DNA of 55,385 nucleotides from a virus, in IMG/VR virus record IMGVR_UViG_3300046804_004030, positions 1 through 55,385 of that record. One strand, given 5' to 3'. The notes beneath the pieces were generated by a model that saw only the letters and a list, made by a program, of their open reading frames with translations, did not search any database and was not told the origin of the DNA. Within the stretch, counting starts at the first letter, position 1; each line of letters begins with the position of its first letter. The position numbers were made by a program, and so were the translations under genes. Positions 7,320-14,331 of the stretch are shown here, piece by piece.

Positions 7320-7647
7320 TCGTTTCCTCCGGCTTGTAGGGACCAGTCAGTTGACCGTTTTCATTAATCACACCCATTTCCATCAGGAATTGCTTGGCGG
7401 CAGCTTTATCGCCAGCCAGGGCACGATCCAGCAAGGTCGGGGCTTCAAGCTCAAGTACAAGGTCTTCCAGCGTTGAAACCGGAACACCGGTCAAGCTCTC
7501 GCCTTCGCCATCGCAATAAGCCTGGAAGGCGTAGGCAACATGCCTCAGCACATTGGCAATGCCATGGCGGGTGTCCTCACCCTCTCCAAACTCTTCAATC
7601 AACCGCTGAGCGCGGCTTGTCAGGTGATCAGTGTTGCTGTCGGTCAT
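7312..7647 (-). CDS. Hypothetical protein, 111 aa
   Basis: A soluble, acidic protein. A repeated theme is helices with small residues (LTSRAQRLIEEFGEGED, ANVLRHVAYAFQAYCDGEG), followed by LLDRALAGDKAAAKQFLMEMG, which resembles the end of small helical adaptor proteins. The start ATG overlaps nothing upstream (four-base gap), and it overlaps the downstream gene by eight bases. No family is recognised. Confidence 0.65.
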   Translation of the reverse strand: MTDSNTDHLTSRAQRLIEEFGEGEDTRHGIANVLRHVAYAFQAYCDGEGESLTGVPVSTLEDLVLELEAPTLLDRALAGDKAAAKQFLMEMGVINENGQLTGPYKPEETND

Positions 7648-7651
7648 TTTG

Positions 7652-7948
7652 TCAAAGAATTGCCGTAGAATGAAATTTCAGGTAATCAAGTGCCTCAATG
7701 TTCTCGGGCTTAAATAGGTTCCACGCCTGATGATCAAAAACAATTGCGGAAAATCTTTGGCCTAAAACTTTTTCTCTTCTCAACCATGACAGCGACCTAA
7801 TCAACAGATCTTCGCGATCAATTCTTTTTGCAAGCTGGCGTGGATAATGCAGATCAACGTTCGGCCATACAAATATGGCGCCTTTGGGAGCGTCTAGCAT
7901 TTGCCGCGTTGTGCGACCGGTTTGGCGATCCACTACATAATCAATCAT
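7652..7948 (-). CDS. Small P-loop-like protein, 98 aa
   Basis: The N-terminus contains RQTGRTTRQML, a degenerate Walker A that lacks the usual G-x-x-x-x-G-K spacing, followed by a GAIFVWPN strand and a later SAIVFDH segment at the place of Walker B. Small phage proteins with RxTGRTTRxL share this layout. It may bind nucleotide or be a relic of an ATPase. The start overlaps the upstream stop (ATGA). Confidence 0.65.
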   Translation of the reverse strand: MIDYVVDRQTGRTTRQMLDAPKGAIFVWPNVDLHYPRQLAKRIDREDLLIRSLSWLRREKVLGQRFSAIVFDHQAWNLFKPENIEALDYLKFHSTAIL

Positions 7949-8160
7949 TTTGCCTCAATACGAAGATCAAGAAAAAGTGCATCCATGGCTGTCACCTTTG
8001 GCCCCGTTGTCAGGCGATTGAAGGCATCAGCCTCCATTTTTGCTGAAAACAGGGTAAAAGCAATGACGCAAGCAAAGAATCCGATTGGGACAAGGATAAA
8101 GCTGTAGGTCAGTGCTTCTTGCCAAAGCCGTTGCAGCTGGCTGTGCTTACGCTCTGTCAT
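7945..8160 (-). CDS. Small membrane protein, 71 aa, first gene of operon
   Basis: I chose ATG 8160, about 34 bases after the predicted transcription start. The product has a basic N-terminus (MTERKHSQLQRLWQEALTYS broken by the membrane boundary), one membrane segment (ILVPIGFFACVIAFTLF) and a C-terminus with AFNRLTTGPKVTAMDALFLDLR. Small phage membrane proteins ending in a Y/F-N-x-L-T-G ... W/M-D-A ... L-R pattern are widespread and unassigned. Topology would place the conserved tail outside the membrane or in the periplasm if the basic end stays inside. Confidence 0.75.
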   Translation of the reverse strand: MTERKHSQLQRLWQEALTYSFILVPIGFFACVIAFTLFSAKMEADAFNRLTTGPKVTAMDALFLDLRIEAK

Positions 8161-8200
8161 GCGTTGGTTGCAGGTTGTCCACCGGTTCCCCGGCACCAGA

Positions 8201-8236
8201 ATTGTAGCACCTTTTGTCCGCACAGGTGTCCGCACA
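8201..8236 (-). promoter_or_regulatory. Extended -10 promoter with tandem operator-like repeats
   Basis: On the minus strand, TGC-TACAAT forms an extended -10 element (bases 8209-8201). Instead of a -35 box, the + strand shows two identical copies of TGTCCGCACA at 8215-8224 and 8227-8236, 12 bases apart. They sit where a regulator could block or activate transcription. Transcription would start near 8194 and the first gene starts at 8160. The encoded XRE and RHH proteins are candidates to bind here. Confidence 0.6.
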
Positions 8237-8739
8237 AATCCGAGGCCCCTCACCCCAAGCGCGGCGGGGACAGACAGGGCATCCCAAGCAGAGATTGACA
8301 GGGGAGTGGTGGCTCTCTGGGCTCCGGGCCTGCTCCTGCACCGGGCAGGTTCTTGCGTCGGCAGGAATCTATAAGACCACGACCGGACAAGTCCTCATGG
8401 AAATACCGGAAAAAATTTCAGCCCAGCACTTCTAGCAATTCCAGAATCTTGAACTTTTTGTTGGTGGGAGCTTTGTGGAAGCTGCCGGGGGTTGTGATGG
8501 CTTATTTGTGATGTGCGTGGGTTCACCAATTAAAGCGAAGCCGAAAATGATGGAGGAGCGTGACAACTTTCAAAACAAAGTGGCTTGTAGCGACTAGGGG
8601 AAAACCGGCGTTGGACTAATTTGTATGTCAAGTAAAATATAAGGAGTCTTTGTGGGAAAGGGGAAAAAACCTCGGAAGGACGGGGTGCCAACTACCGGCT
8701 CCAGGGATACCCCACCCCGGCCAACTTACCGGCCGAAAG

Positions 8740-8769
8740 TGTAAACTAACGGCCGACTGGTAGTTTACA
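8740..8769. repeat. Inverted repeat, 9-bp arms
   Basis: TGTAAACTA (8740-8748) and TAGTTTACA (8761-8769) are perfect reverse complements separated by 12 bases that contain GGCCGACTGG. No T-run follows on either strand, so it is more likely a protein-binding site than a terminator. A similar AACTTACCGGCCGA sequence lies just upstream. Confidence 0.6.
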
Positions 8770-8914
8770 TTTAACGCCTAGTTTCCTGACGAAGCTGCCA
8801 GCTCACAGCGTAAGGTTGCGCAACGATCATAAAAGGAAGGGCGAGTAAAAGGAAGCCGGCAACATTAACGGCGAGACTAGAAAGTTTCACGATAGAAAGG
8901 AAGGTTAGAAAGGA

Positions 8915-8945
8915 GGATAGAAAGGGAGCCTAAGGTTAGGCTCCC
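8915..8945 (-). terminator. Intrinsic terminator of the 232-aa gene
   Basis: GGGAGCCTAA (8924-8933) and TTAGGCTCCC (8936-8945) form a stem with perfect pairing; on the minus strand it is followed by TTTCTATCC. It lies 14 bases after the stop of the gene at 8960-9658. Confidence 0.6.
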
Positions 8946-8959
8946 GGTTAAGGTTAAGG

Positions 8960-9658
8960 TCAATCGGTCAGCGAGTCGCTCAGATGCACAGTCTGACCGT
9001 TGATGTAAGCGTAACGACCCGACGCTTCAGCCAGTGCACCCAACAGGGTGATGTTGGCTTGCTGTTCATTCTGAAGACATTTCCAAGACTTTAACTTCTC
9101 GCCAATGGCGGCAATGGTTGGATTGCCCATGGCCTGCAGGATACGGAGCAATGGGAGTCCCTCGCCAGCGGCCATGCTCGGCACCCTGCCCTCCATGCCG
9201 TGGATGAGGCGCAGCATGAACTGAGCAGAGGGGCGACCGCCTGCCTGAGGCGTGGGGATCGGCTGCGACAGCCGGTCTAGGTCGTTTGGGCAGGCTGCCA
9301 GTGACCACGGGAGGGGTGGCAGGGTGACGGTCACGCCGTCAACCGTACGGCGGCGCACCTTCCTCTCGCGGGGGGCACTGACAGGCAGGCTGAAGCCGAT
9401 ACGCTCAGCCGCTGCGACGACAGCCGGCGACCATTCCAGCGCCACACGGGAGGGTCCAGAGACGACCTTGCCGCCACCCTTGCCACTGGCTGGAATGGTT
9501 TGGTAGTCCATGTCTGCGAAGGGGTCGCCTTCAAGGTCTGAGGGGTCAGCCTGAGGGGTCTGCGCCACGATCGGCGGCTGCTCGGCCGCCTGCTCGGCCG
9601 CCTTGATGATCCGCACCGGACCGGCGGGGGTGGATTGGGAACGCTTGCGAGTTGCCAT
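8960..9658 (-). CDS. Orphan hypothetical protein, 232 aa
   Basis: The first 75 residues are disordered by composition (basic, then Ala/Gln/Pro-rich, with a DPFADMDYQTIPASGKGGGK segment). The remainder is folded, with RVALEWSPAVVAAAERIGF, a proline-rich PLPPLPWSLAACPNDLDRL stretch that is shared in style with terminase-adjacent proteins, and a C-terminus ending YAYINGQTVHLSDSLTD. It is transcribed alone from its own promoter and terminator, next to the repeat arrays, so a role in replication or partition is possible. No family is recognised. Confidence 0.75.
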   Translation of the reverse strand: MATRKRSQSTPAGPVRIIKAAEQAAEQPPIVAQTPQADPSDLEGDPFADMDYQTIPASGKGGGKVVSGPSRVALEWSPAVVAAAERIGFSLPVSAPRERKVRRRTVDGVTVTLPPLPWSLAACPNDLDRLSQPIPTPQAGGRPSAQFMLRLIHGMEGRVPSMAAGEGLPLLRILQAMGNPTIAAIGEKLKSWKCLQNEQQANITLLGALAEASGRYAYINGQTVHLSDSLTD

Positions 9659-9717
9659 GGTTGGAACTTGTAAAGGGAACGCCGGGGGGAGCCTATGGCT
9701 CCGCCACCGGTTCGCAC

Positions 9718-9745
9718 ACTATACAACCAAACCAGCAGGATGCAA
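9718..9745 (-). promoter_or_regulatory. Sigma-70-type promoter of the 232-aa gene
   Basis: On the minus strand TTGCAT (9745-9740) and TATAGT (9723-9718) are separated by 16 bases. Transcription would begin near 9711, leaving a leader of about 50 bases. That leader starts with a small hairpin, GGAGCC-ATA-GGCTCC (9690-9704), which could protect the 5' end. Confidence 0.65.
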
Positions 9746-10162
9746 CGGTCCAAGCGCCCAATACTTTATAGATTCTGCGATCAGTGAACCTATCACCTCA
9801 CCTTAGGCGCAGCCAGTATCGGCAGCGAAGCGGAAACTGTAACTTACCTGCCAGGCAGTAAAGTTAAGCTATCTCCACTGTAGGTTACGCTCGATTGTAA
9901 CTGTAACCTCGCGCAGTGTCACCGCGTTACAGTTACGCTAGCCTGTCAGACTTTATAGGTTAGCCTCTCACCTTAGCCTGTAACGTTGCCGTTGTTAGTT
10001 GTAGTTGTTAGCTTAGGATTGCGGCTCGGATAGTGACACCAACACTTCGCACCTTAGTCTGTAAGTTACCGTGCCAGTCTGGCAGGTTAGCTTGCGTCGC
10101 AAGTTACCTATAGTTTAGTTTAGTTTGCATGTTGCTCGACTTAATTAAGTCCCCAGGATAGG
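9746..10162. other. Non-coding region left of the 55-bp array
   Basis: This 417-bp stretch holds no gene. It is rich in GTTAC/GTAAC words and contains the long hairpin at 9897-9936 and short GTTAG-rich runs. Around 10108-10150 there is a weak, degenerate version of the 55-bp unit that follows (GCATGTT at the expected phase), so the array probably once began further left. Together with the arrays it forms a candidate origin or partition region. Confidence 0.6.
9897..9936. repeat. Long imperfect hairpin (cruciform candidate)
   Basis: GTAACTGTAA (9897-9906) pairs with TTACAGTTAC (9927-9936), and inside it CGCG (9910-9913) pairs with CGCG (9923-9926), leaving a 9-base loop and a 3-base bulge. 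The total is 14 pairs in 40 bases. There is no T-run and no adjacent gene end, so a terminator is unlikely; a replication or partition protein site, or a single-strand origin, fits the neighbourhood. Confidence 0.65.
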
Positions 10163-10560
10163 TAACATTTAAGATACTTAGCAAGATGCCGCATGTTAGT
10201 TAATCTTACAACTTAGCTAACATTTAAGATGGCAGCTCAGATGTTGCATGTTAGTTAATTCGACAAGTCAGCTAACATTTAAGATATCCAGGAGATCACC
10301 GCTATTTAGTTAATCTGACAAGTTACCTAACATTTAAGATACTGGGCTAATCGTTGCATGTTAGTTAATCTGACAGATTAGGTAGCATTTAAGATTCCCA
10401 GGGAATCGCTGTTAGTTAGTTAATGTGTCAAGTTAGCTAGTGTTTAAGATAGTTAGCTAATCGTTGTATGTTAGTTAATCCTGCAAGTTAATTAGCTATT
10501 AAGATAGTTAGTGAGTCCTTGTTAGTTAGTTAATCGAGCAACTTAGTTAGTGTTCCTGGG
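10163..10560 (+). repeat. Tandem 55-bp repeat array (7-8 units)
   Basis: The core TAACATTTAAGAT begins at 10163, 10218, 10273, 10328, 10383, 10438, 10493 and, much degraded, 10548: an exact 55-base period. A second block, GTTAGTTAATC, recurs in the same phase at 10195, 10250, 10305, 10360, 10415, 10470 and 10525. Between them the sequence varies. The first four units are best conserved and the array decays to the right. Two conserved boxes at fixed spacing suggest binding by one or two proteins, as in plasmid iterons or partition sites. Confidence 0.9.
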
Positions 10561-10612
10561 CTGGTTAGTTGGCTACTAGCTTGGTTAGCTAACGGTGCTA
10601 GTTAGTTAGCGT

Positions 10613-10835
10613 GAATGCCAGTTAGTCAATGATGAATGTTAGTTAATGATGAATGCAACTTAGTCAGTAGATGAATGGCCTTAGTCAGTGAATGAATGCA
10701 GTTGGTCATGAATGGCAGTTAGTCAGCATGAATGGCGTTTTAGTAAGTGAATGGCTTTTGTAGGTGAATGGCCATTCAAGCAGTTATGAATGGCCTTTGT
10801 TAGTTAGCTATGAATGGCAGTTACTCATGAATGGC
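10613..10835 (+). repeat. GAATGGC short-repeat array
   Basis: TGAATG(GC) occurs about twelve times at intervals of 16-24 bases: near 10613, 10634, 10651, 10673, 10694, 10710, 10730, 10749, 10766, 10788, 10812 and 10829, usually followed by AGTTAGTCA or (C/G)TTTT. The array runs into the 3' end of the RepL-like gene. Further copies lie inside the gene and in a cluster at 24.97-26.2 kb. Confidence 0.85.
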
Positions 10836-11312
10836 AGTCTCGTCCCTGCGGTTCCTATGTAAGTCAAGGTGAATGCAGTTATCAACTGGCTTCTTTTTGT
10901 TTTCTCTGTGAAGCTGCACAGCCTCATCGAAGCACTTAACCAGGAACCCTCGTTTCTTACCAGAGCCACACACCAGGAAGTTAGGGTTAATGATGTGATA
11001 CTTATCTCTTGTTCTGTAGTCAATGAATGGCAGCATTAGTTCTTCCTCCTTGAGGCGTTTAAGTGACAGAACAACGTGATTAGCTTTCTTTTCAATCAAG
11101 TCAGCAACAGCGGCACAGGTAGCTCTGCATCTACCACTGCGCCAGTCAGTCAATGAAATGAACGCAAGTAAGACAGTAATGTCACGATGTTGAATAGCAC
11201 CAGAAGCTGCCAAGTTAACCAACCTAGAAAGCTCAGCAGCGCCAATACGAAAGAAGTTACTTGAGTCATCTTCAAAGCTTTGTTCGTTAGCAGGTGGTGG
11301 ATTGTCAGTCAC
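10821..11312 (-). CDS. RepL-like winged-helix protein, candidate replication initiator
   Basis: The 163-residue product has a winged helix-turn-helix at about residues 44-100 (DITVLLAFISLTDW, CRATCAAVADLIEKK, VVLSLKRLKEEEL) followed by YHIINPNFLVCGSGKKR, which matches the YxINPxLxxxG signature of RepL-type plasmid replication proteins and related phage proteins. The GTG start has AGGAGG eight bases upstream. The gene sits directly beside two repeat arrays. RepL proteins start plasmid replication by binding origin repeats. A plain transcription regulator is the main alternative. Confidence 0.7.
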   Translation of the reverse strand: MTDNPPPANEQSFEDDSSNFFRIGAAELSRLVNLAASGAIQHRDITVLLAFISLTDWRSGRCRATCAAVADLIEKKANHVVLSLKRLKEEELMLPFIDYRTRDKYHIINPNFLVCGSGKKRGFLVKCFDEAVQLHRENKKKPVDNCIHLDLHRNRRDETAIHE

Positions 11313-11549
11313 CTGGAAGGCCTCCTCAGGTAGGGTGGATTGTTAAGGAACACAACAGCCCAGTCATACCAATGAGTCTCATAGTGCTCATGGGTGAGAC
11401 TGAGTCAATGTAGCCCCTGCTCAGCCTAGTGAGTCACTCAACGTTTTACGCGCCACTCTTATTCTCTTAAATAGTTAACAGACAAACGGCCTGGGGGCCT
11501 CCTTAACGGTGGTCGGGCTGACCTTTCTCAGATTGGTCGTGCAGTCAGT

Positions 11550-11579
11550 GGGTCAGGGAAGTAGCGAAACGCCTGACCC
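11550..11579 (-). other. Hairpin downstream of the terminase-like gene
   Basis: GGGTCAGG (11550-11557) and CCTGACCC (11572-11579) are perfect 8-bp arms around a 14-base loop, 24 bases after the stop of the gene at 11603. No T-run follows, so it may protect the 3' end of the mRNA or be a binding site. The surrounding 290-base gap (11313-11602) has no gene. Confidence 0.5.
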
Positions 11580-11602
11580 AGTTACCTATAAACTCTGGCG
11601 CC

Positions 11603-12427
11603 TTAATCAACTTCGGCTTCTTCGATAGCCGCTAGCAGCTGATCCACACCGAGAGCATTGCCCTGTAAGTTTTTACCGACCTCAGCTAGCTTTGCGGCAG
11701 AATTAAGTAGCGAAGGCAAGTCTCTGGTGTCTAGGTCCTGGTCACTATCCAGCATGTTAGTTAGCTTGCGGTTTGCCAAGTAGGCAATACGTGCAGCACT
11801 TAAGCTAAGCTGCTGACCTATCGTTTCCTGTTGCTCACGGTACTCCTCTAGCTTCCTAAGATGGAGCTTATGACGCTCTCCCTCCACCTCAGCCATCCGC
11901 TTGCTAAGCTGGTACCTGTCGAAGTCAGCCGCTCTCTGTAACCAGTTGTTACGTGTTGCGATCTTACGAACCTTATCTAATCCTAAATTTGTAATCTGCG
12001 ATACATATGTTAGTGTACGCCCCCCTCCACACCTAACAAAACAACTGAACAATTCAAATTCTTTGTCAGTCTCAGTTGGTGCAAGGACACTATTTTTAAG
12101 CCAAGTAGCATTAAGGTTAGGGGACCTGTCGGTCTGGTTGGTTAGGTTTTGAGGTTCCGAGAAGGTGTTGCTTTGGTTAACGGCATTTTCTACATAGCTG
12201 GAGGTACTAGTCAGTGAGTGGGTGGGTTCCTGGGGGTCTTGGTCAACTTCTGTAAACTCCTCTTCTACATACTCAATAGTGTCCTCAAGGTTAGTATCCT
12301 CATCATCTTCATACTCACCGAACTCATTTACCTTTCTAAGCCTGCCATCGGCGAACTTGGTGGCGTCCTTTTCAATACGTTCGGCGGAATCCAGTAAGTC
12401 TTCAAAGTCAAAATCTGAAGCCGGCAC
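11603..12427 (-). CDS. Putative small terminase subunit / HTH protein, 274 aa
   Basis: The first 110 residues are acidic and low in complexity. From residue about 115 the sequence fits the DNA-binding part of many small terminase-like proteins: EFELFSCFVRCGGGRTLTYV, ITNLGLDKVRKIATRNNWLQRAADFDRY (a helix-turn-helix followed by W-x-x-R-A-x-x-(Y/F)-D), then a long helical region that would form the oligomer core. Small terminases recognise viral DNA for packaging. No large subunit is in the window. The start is a GTG; its own transcript begins after the terminator at 12489. Confidence 0.6.
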   Translation of the reverse strand: MPASDFDFEDLLDSAERIEKDATKFADGRLRKVNEFGEYEDDEDTNLEDTIEYVEEEFTEVDQDPQEPTHSLTSTSSYVENAVNQSNTFSEPQNLTNQTDRSPNLNATWLKNSVLAPTETDKEFELFSCFVRCGGGRTLTYVSQITNLGLDKVRKIATRNNWLQRAADFDRYQLSKRMAEVEGERHKLHLRKLEEYREQQETIGQQLSLSAARIAYLANRKLTNMLDSDQDLDTRDLPSLLNSAAKLAEVGKNLQGNALGVDQLLAAIEEAEVD

Positions 12428-12488
12428 GGTTTGTTAGCGATGGCCTCAGTATTCTATCGGCTCAGTTAGCTAAACGTCAATGGATACT

Positions 12489-12522
12489 AAAAAACCCGGC
12501 GCGGTTTGTGGACCGGCCGGGT
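12489..12522 (-). terminator. Intrinsic terminator of the 12.6-17.5 kb transcript
   Basis: ACCCGGC (12494-12500) pairs with GCCGGGT (12516-12522), with a further GGT/ACC pairing inside the loop. On the minus strand the stem is followed by six T residues. It ends the leftward transcript after the gene at 12559. Confidence 0.85.
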
Positions 12523-12558
12523 CAGTTATTTATTGAAACTCAACAAATAAATCTAAAG

Positions 12559-12822
12559 TTACGCAGACTGCACAGCAGCTAAGTCGTCTTTCAAGATAAG
12601 GCGAAGTGCAGTATCAATGTGACTATCATTAAGATACTTATGTAGGTCTTTAACGAAACCTTCTGGCAGATACTTACGGGAAGCATGAAATACATCCCAG
12701 CGCCAGCGTTCCTTGCTAAGCCCATTGTCAACATAGGCTTGCAGTGTTGAGTCAGGATGAGCTTCCTTAACTTTGGCAATGGCGTCAGTCAGTGCCACGA
12801 GATGTTCGGACTTGATCTTCAT
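12559..12822 (-). CDS. Hypothetical protein, 87 aa
   Basis: Starts MKIKSEHLVALTDAIAKV. The pattern, a basic start, H-L-x-x-L-x-x-A-I, then ERWRWDVFHAS and FVKDLHKYLNDSHIDTALR, is typical of a small helical phage protein that I have seen repeatedly in phages of several hosts without an assigned role. It is the last gene before the terminator. Confidence 0.75.
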   Translation of the reverse strand: MKIKSEHLVALTDAIAKVKEAHPDSTLQAYVDNGLSKERWRWDVFHASRKYLPEGFVKDLHKYLNDSHIDTALRLILKDDLAAVQSA

Positions 12823-12824
12823 TG

Positions 12825-12998
12825 TTAGTAAATGAGCTTGGTTGGTTTGCGCCTATGCTTAGGCTTAGTCTTTTTGACTACTTTGTAGCATAATCCCTTA
12901 CCTGGAATGTCAGCTACAGTAACCTTACGGTCACTACTTAACCGGCTCTCAATGGAGTCAAGTTCATCCAAGTTTCGGATGGGTCTCCAATTAGTCAT
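12825..12998 (-). CDS. Hypothetical basic protein, 57 aa
   Basis: Read by hand in an apparent gap. The ATG at 12998 overlaps the stop of the upstream gene (ATGA) and GGAG lies about 10 bases before it. The product begins MTNWRPIRNLDELDSI and ends in a very basic tail (KKTKPKHRRKPTKLIY), suggesting nucleic-acid binding. The stop is two bases before the next gene's ATG. Confidence 0.7.
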   Translation of the reverse strand: MTNWRPIRNLDELDSIESRLSSDRKVTVADIPGKGLCYKVVKKTKPKHRRKPTKLIY

Positions 12999-13219
12999 TG
13001 CTCCTCCTTAACAGTAAAGAACACCTTGCCATTTAGTGTGACGCCATCACGCCAAGTCAAGTAAATACAACTGTTATTAAGCAAGCACTTAATAAAGTAT
13101 TGACCGATGTTATCTTTGACAACTTGGTAAGCCAACGTATCGGCATACACTGCCTTTCCTTCGTCAACAGCTTGGCGAATAGCGTTGGCTTCGCTTGGCA
13201 AGTAAATGTAGTCGTTCAC
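12995..13219 (-). CDS. Hypothetical protein, 74 aa
   Basis: A small beta-rich protein: YIYLPSEANAIRQAVDEGKAVYA, then YFIKCLLNN, then IYLTWRDGVTLNGKVFFTVKEE. It overlaps the genes on both sides by four bases. It uses a GTG start. No family is recognised. Confidence 0.7.
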   Translation of the reverse strand: MNDYIYLPSEANAIRQAVDEGKAVYADTLAYQVVKDNIGQYFIKCLLNNSCIYLTWRDGVTLNGKVFFTVKEEQ

Positions 13220-13704
13220 TTGGTAAACTCCCTCAGTTGGCTTTTGATGTCAGCTACCTTGGCTTCCAGCTCACTTAGCTCAGTCATCTTCTGAACCACC
13301 TCCTCCAACGTGTAGTCAGTGCGGAAGTTGGCCAAGTCAGGCAAGCCAGTGATCGACGTGCCATCACAGTTACCATCCAGCCGGCACACGGTAAACTCCT
13401 GCTTTACATAGTCAACACTATACTCACTCAACCTGTAAGTGGTATCTACCGTTGCATACACACTGTAAGCTGAGTAGTTAAATACAATCCTGAACTCAGT
13501 ATCTAATCCCTCTCGGCTAATCAGTGGATCAATAACAGCAGCTACCTGCTTCGTCCATTGCCTGTAAGGCGTGACTTTAATCACCTTCTTGCCCACGAAG
13601 GGCTGAAGCAACTTAGCGAACTCAGCTTGAAGTTCGTTAGCCTTAGCATTAACTTTGTTGCGGGTGTCAACTTTGCGTTGCAGTCGGTCAGTGTCGATGT
13701 TCAT
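13216..13704 (-). CDS. Hypothetical protein with terminal coiled coils, 162 aa
   Basis: The N-terminus is a charged helix (RLQRKVDTRNKVNAKANEL) and the C-terminus another (EEVVQKMTELSELEAKVADI). Between them is a beta-rich domain with repeated aromatic residues (YSAYSVYATVDTTYRLSEY). The architecture resembles small phage proteins that dimerise through a coiled coil. The 30 bases upstream of the ATG carry three copies of the CTGAC word found before many starts in this region. Confidence 0.7.
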   Translation of the reverse strand: MNIDTDRLQRKVDTRNKVNAKANELQAEFAKLLQPFVGKKVIKVTPYRQWTKQVAAVIDPLISREGLDTEFRIVFNYSAYSVYATVDTTYRLSEYSVDYVKQEFTVCRLDGNCDGTSITGLPDLANFRTDYTLEEVVQKMTELSELEAKVADIKSQLREFTK

Positions 13705-13734
13705 GTCAGTTAGTCAGTTGGTTGGGTTAGTTGG

Positions 13735-13911
13735 TCAGACCGCGAGGCGCATGAACTTACGCTTAAGCGAAGTCAGCTTGACACGCAGTTTGGCGTGACG
13801 CTTGAAGCAATTAGTCAAAACGACATGGTTATCGGTCAACTCAGTTACGCGCCACCGAACACCAGTAGAATCTTGCCAAACAGTGCTAAGCAGGGAATTG
13901 TCAGTTTGCAT
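13735..13911 (-). CDS. Hypothetical basic protein, 58 aa
   Basis: Read by hand in a 234-bp gap. It starts MQTDNSLLSTVWQDSTGV and has RWRVTELTDNHVVLTN, a small beta hairpin, followed by a strongly basic tail (KRHAKLRVKLTSLKRKF). The layout (beta hairpin, then basic tail) suggests an RNA- or DNA-binding peptide. Confidence 0.7.
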   Translation of the reverse strand: MQTDNSLLSTVWQDSTGVRWRVTELTDNHVVLTNCFKRHAKLRVKLTSLKRKFMRLAV

Positions 13912-13938
13912 TGGTAATCACCTAGTTGGTTAAGTTGG

Positions 13939-14199
13939 TCAGAAGCGAATAGCAGTCTTTATGCCTTGCTCAACGTAGCGATCAAGCTCCGCGAACAAGT
14001 CCTCCTTAGCAGCGGTTACTGTCGGATAATACTTAGGTGCCTGCCGCCTGAACTCACTGAAGAAGTGAGCGTAGCTAAAGCGGTCGCCTAGAGTGCTATA
14101 AAGCACTGCCGCCAACTTAGTGTCAGAGCCGTCATCCATAAAGACGTGCTCAACATAGCCAGCAGCTTCTGCGACACGTTGAGTGGTGAACTTGGTCAT
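13939..14199 (-). CDS. Hypothetical protein, 86 aa
   Basis: I chose ATG 14199 over the upstream end of the frame, because the upstream part overlaps another small gene. Product: MTKFTTQRVAEAAGYVEHVF, then a soluble helical part with FFSEFRRQAPKYYP and a C-terminal helix (AAKEDLFAELDRYVEQGIK). Function unknown. Confidence 0.65.
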   Translation of the reverse strand: MTKFTTQRVAEAAGYVEHVFMDDGSDTKLAAVLYSTLGDRFSYAHFFSEFRRQAPKYYPTVTAAKEDLFAELDRYVEQGIKTAIRF

Positions 14200-14329
14200 C
14201 TTCGTTGTCCCTTGGGTAGTAATCACGGTCGGTGAAGTAAGCGTTCGATACTTCGTCAGCCATACAGTCAGAATCCAGCCAAGGAAACAAAGCGGTTTCC
14301 TGAGCCAGCTGTTCACAGTCAATGCTCAT
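14150..14329 (-). CDS. Hypothetical acidic Cys-containing protein, 59 aa
   Basis: Read by hand. It starts at ATG 14329 right after the upstream stop and overlaps the next start by 50 bases. Product: MSIDCEQLAQETALFPWLDS, then an acidic middle (YFTDRDYYPRDNEDD), then a Cys-rich end (HHSTCRRSCWLC). The Cys-His end could bind zinc, but it lies in the overlap and may simply be extension. Confidence 0.55.
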   Translation of the reverse strand: MSIDCEQLAQETALFPWLDSDCMADEVSNAYFTDRDYYPRDNEDDQVHHSTCRRSCWLC

Positions 14330-14331
14330 GA

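Larger units (their letters stand above)
8161..8914. other. Non-coding region, 754 bp
   Basis: No convincing gene was found here; open frames on either strand are short and lack start context. It holds the leftward promoter with its direct repeats (8201-8236), an inverted repeat at 8740-8769, two related ACTWACSGGCCGA-like boxes around 8724-8756, and a purine-rich run before the terminator of the next gene. The composition is mixed and rich in GGCCG. Confidence 0.6.

Noticed and set aside
8159-8435. Two + strand open frames over the promoter region
   Set aside because: They cross the operator-like repeats, lack a ribosome binding site and have the composition of non-coding DNA.
9331-9753. 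Minus frame of 140 codons overlapping the 232-aa gene
   Set aside because: It is a shadow frame, rich in Arg/Ser/Pro, and would run through the predicted promoter of the real gene.
10141-10870. CRISPR array
   Set aside because: The repeats have no spacer-like unique segments of constant length between identical repeats; the boxes drift and there are no cas genes.
11475-11500. GGCCTGGGGGCC palindrome as terminator
   Set aside because: The stem is only four pairs and no T-run follows.
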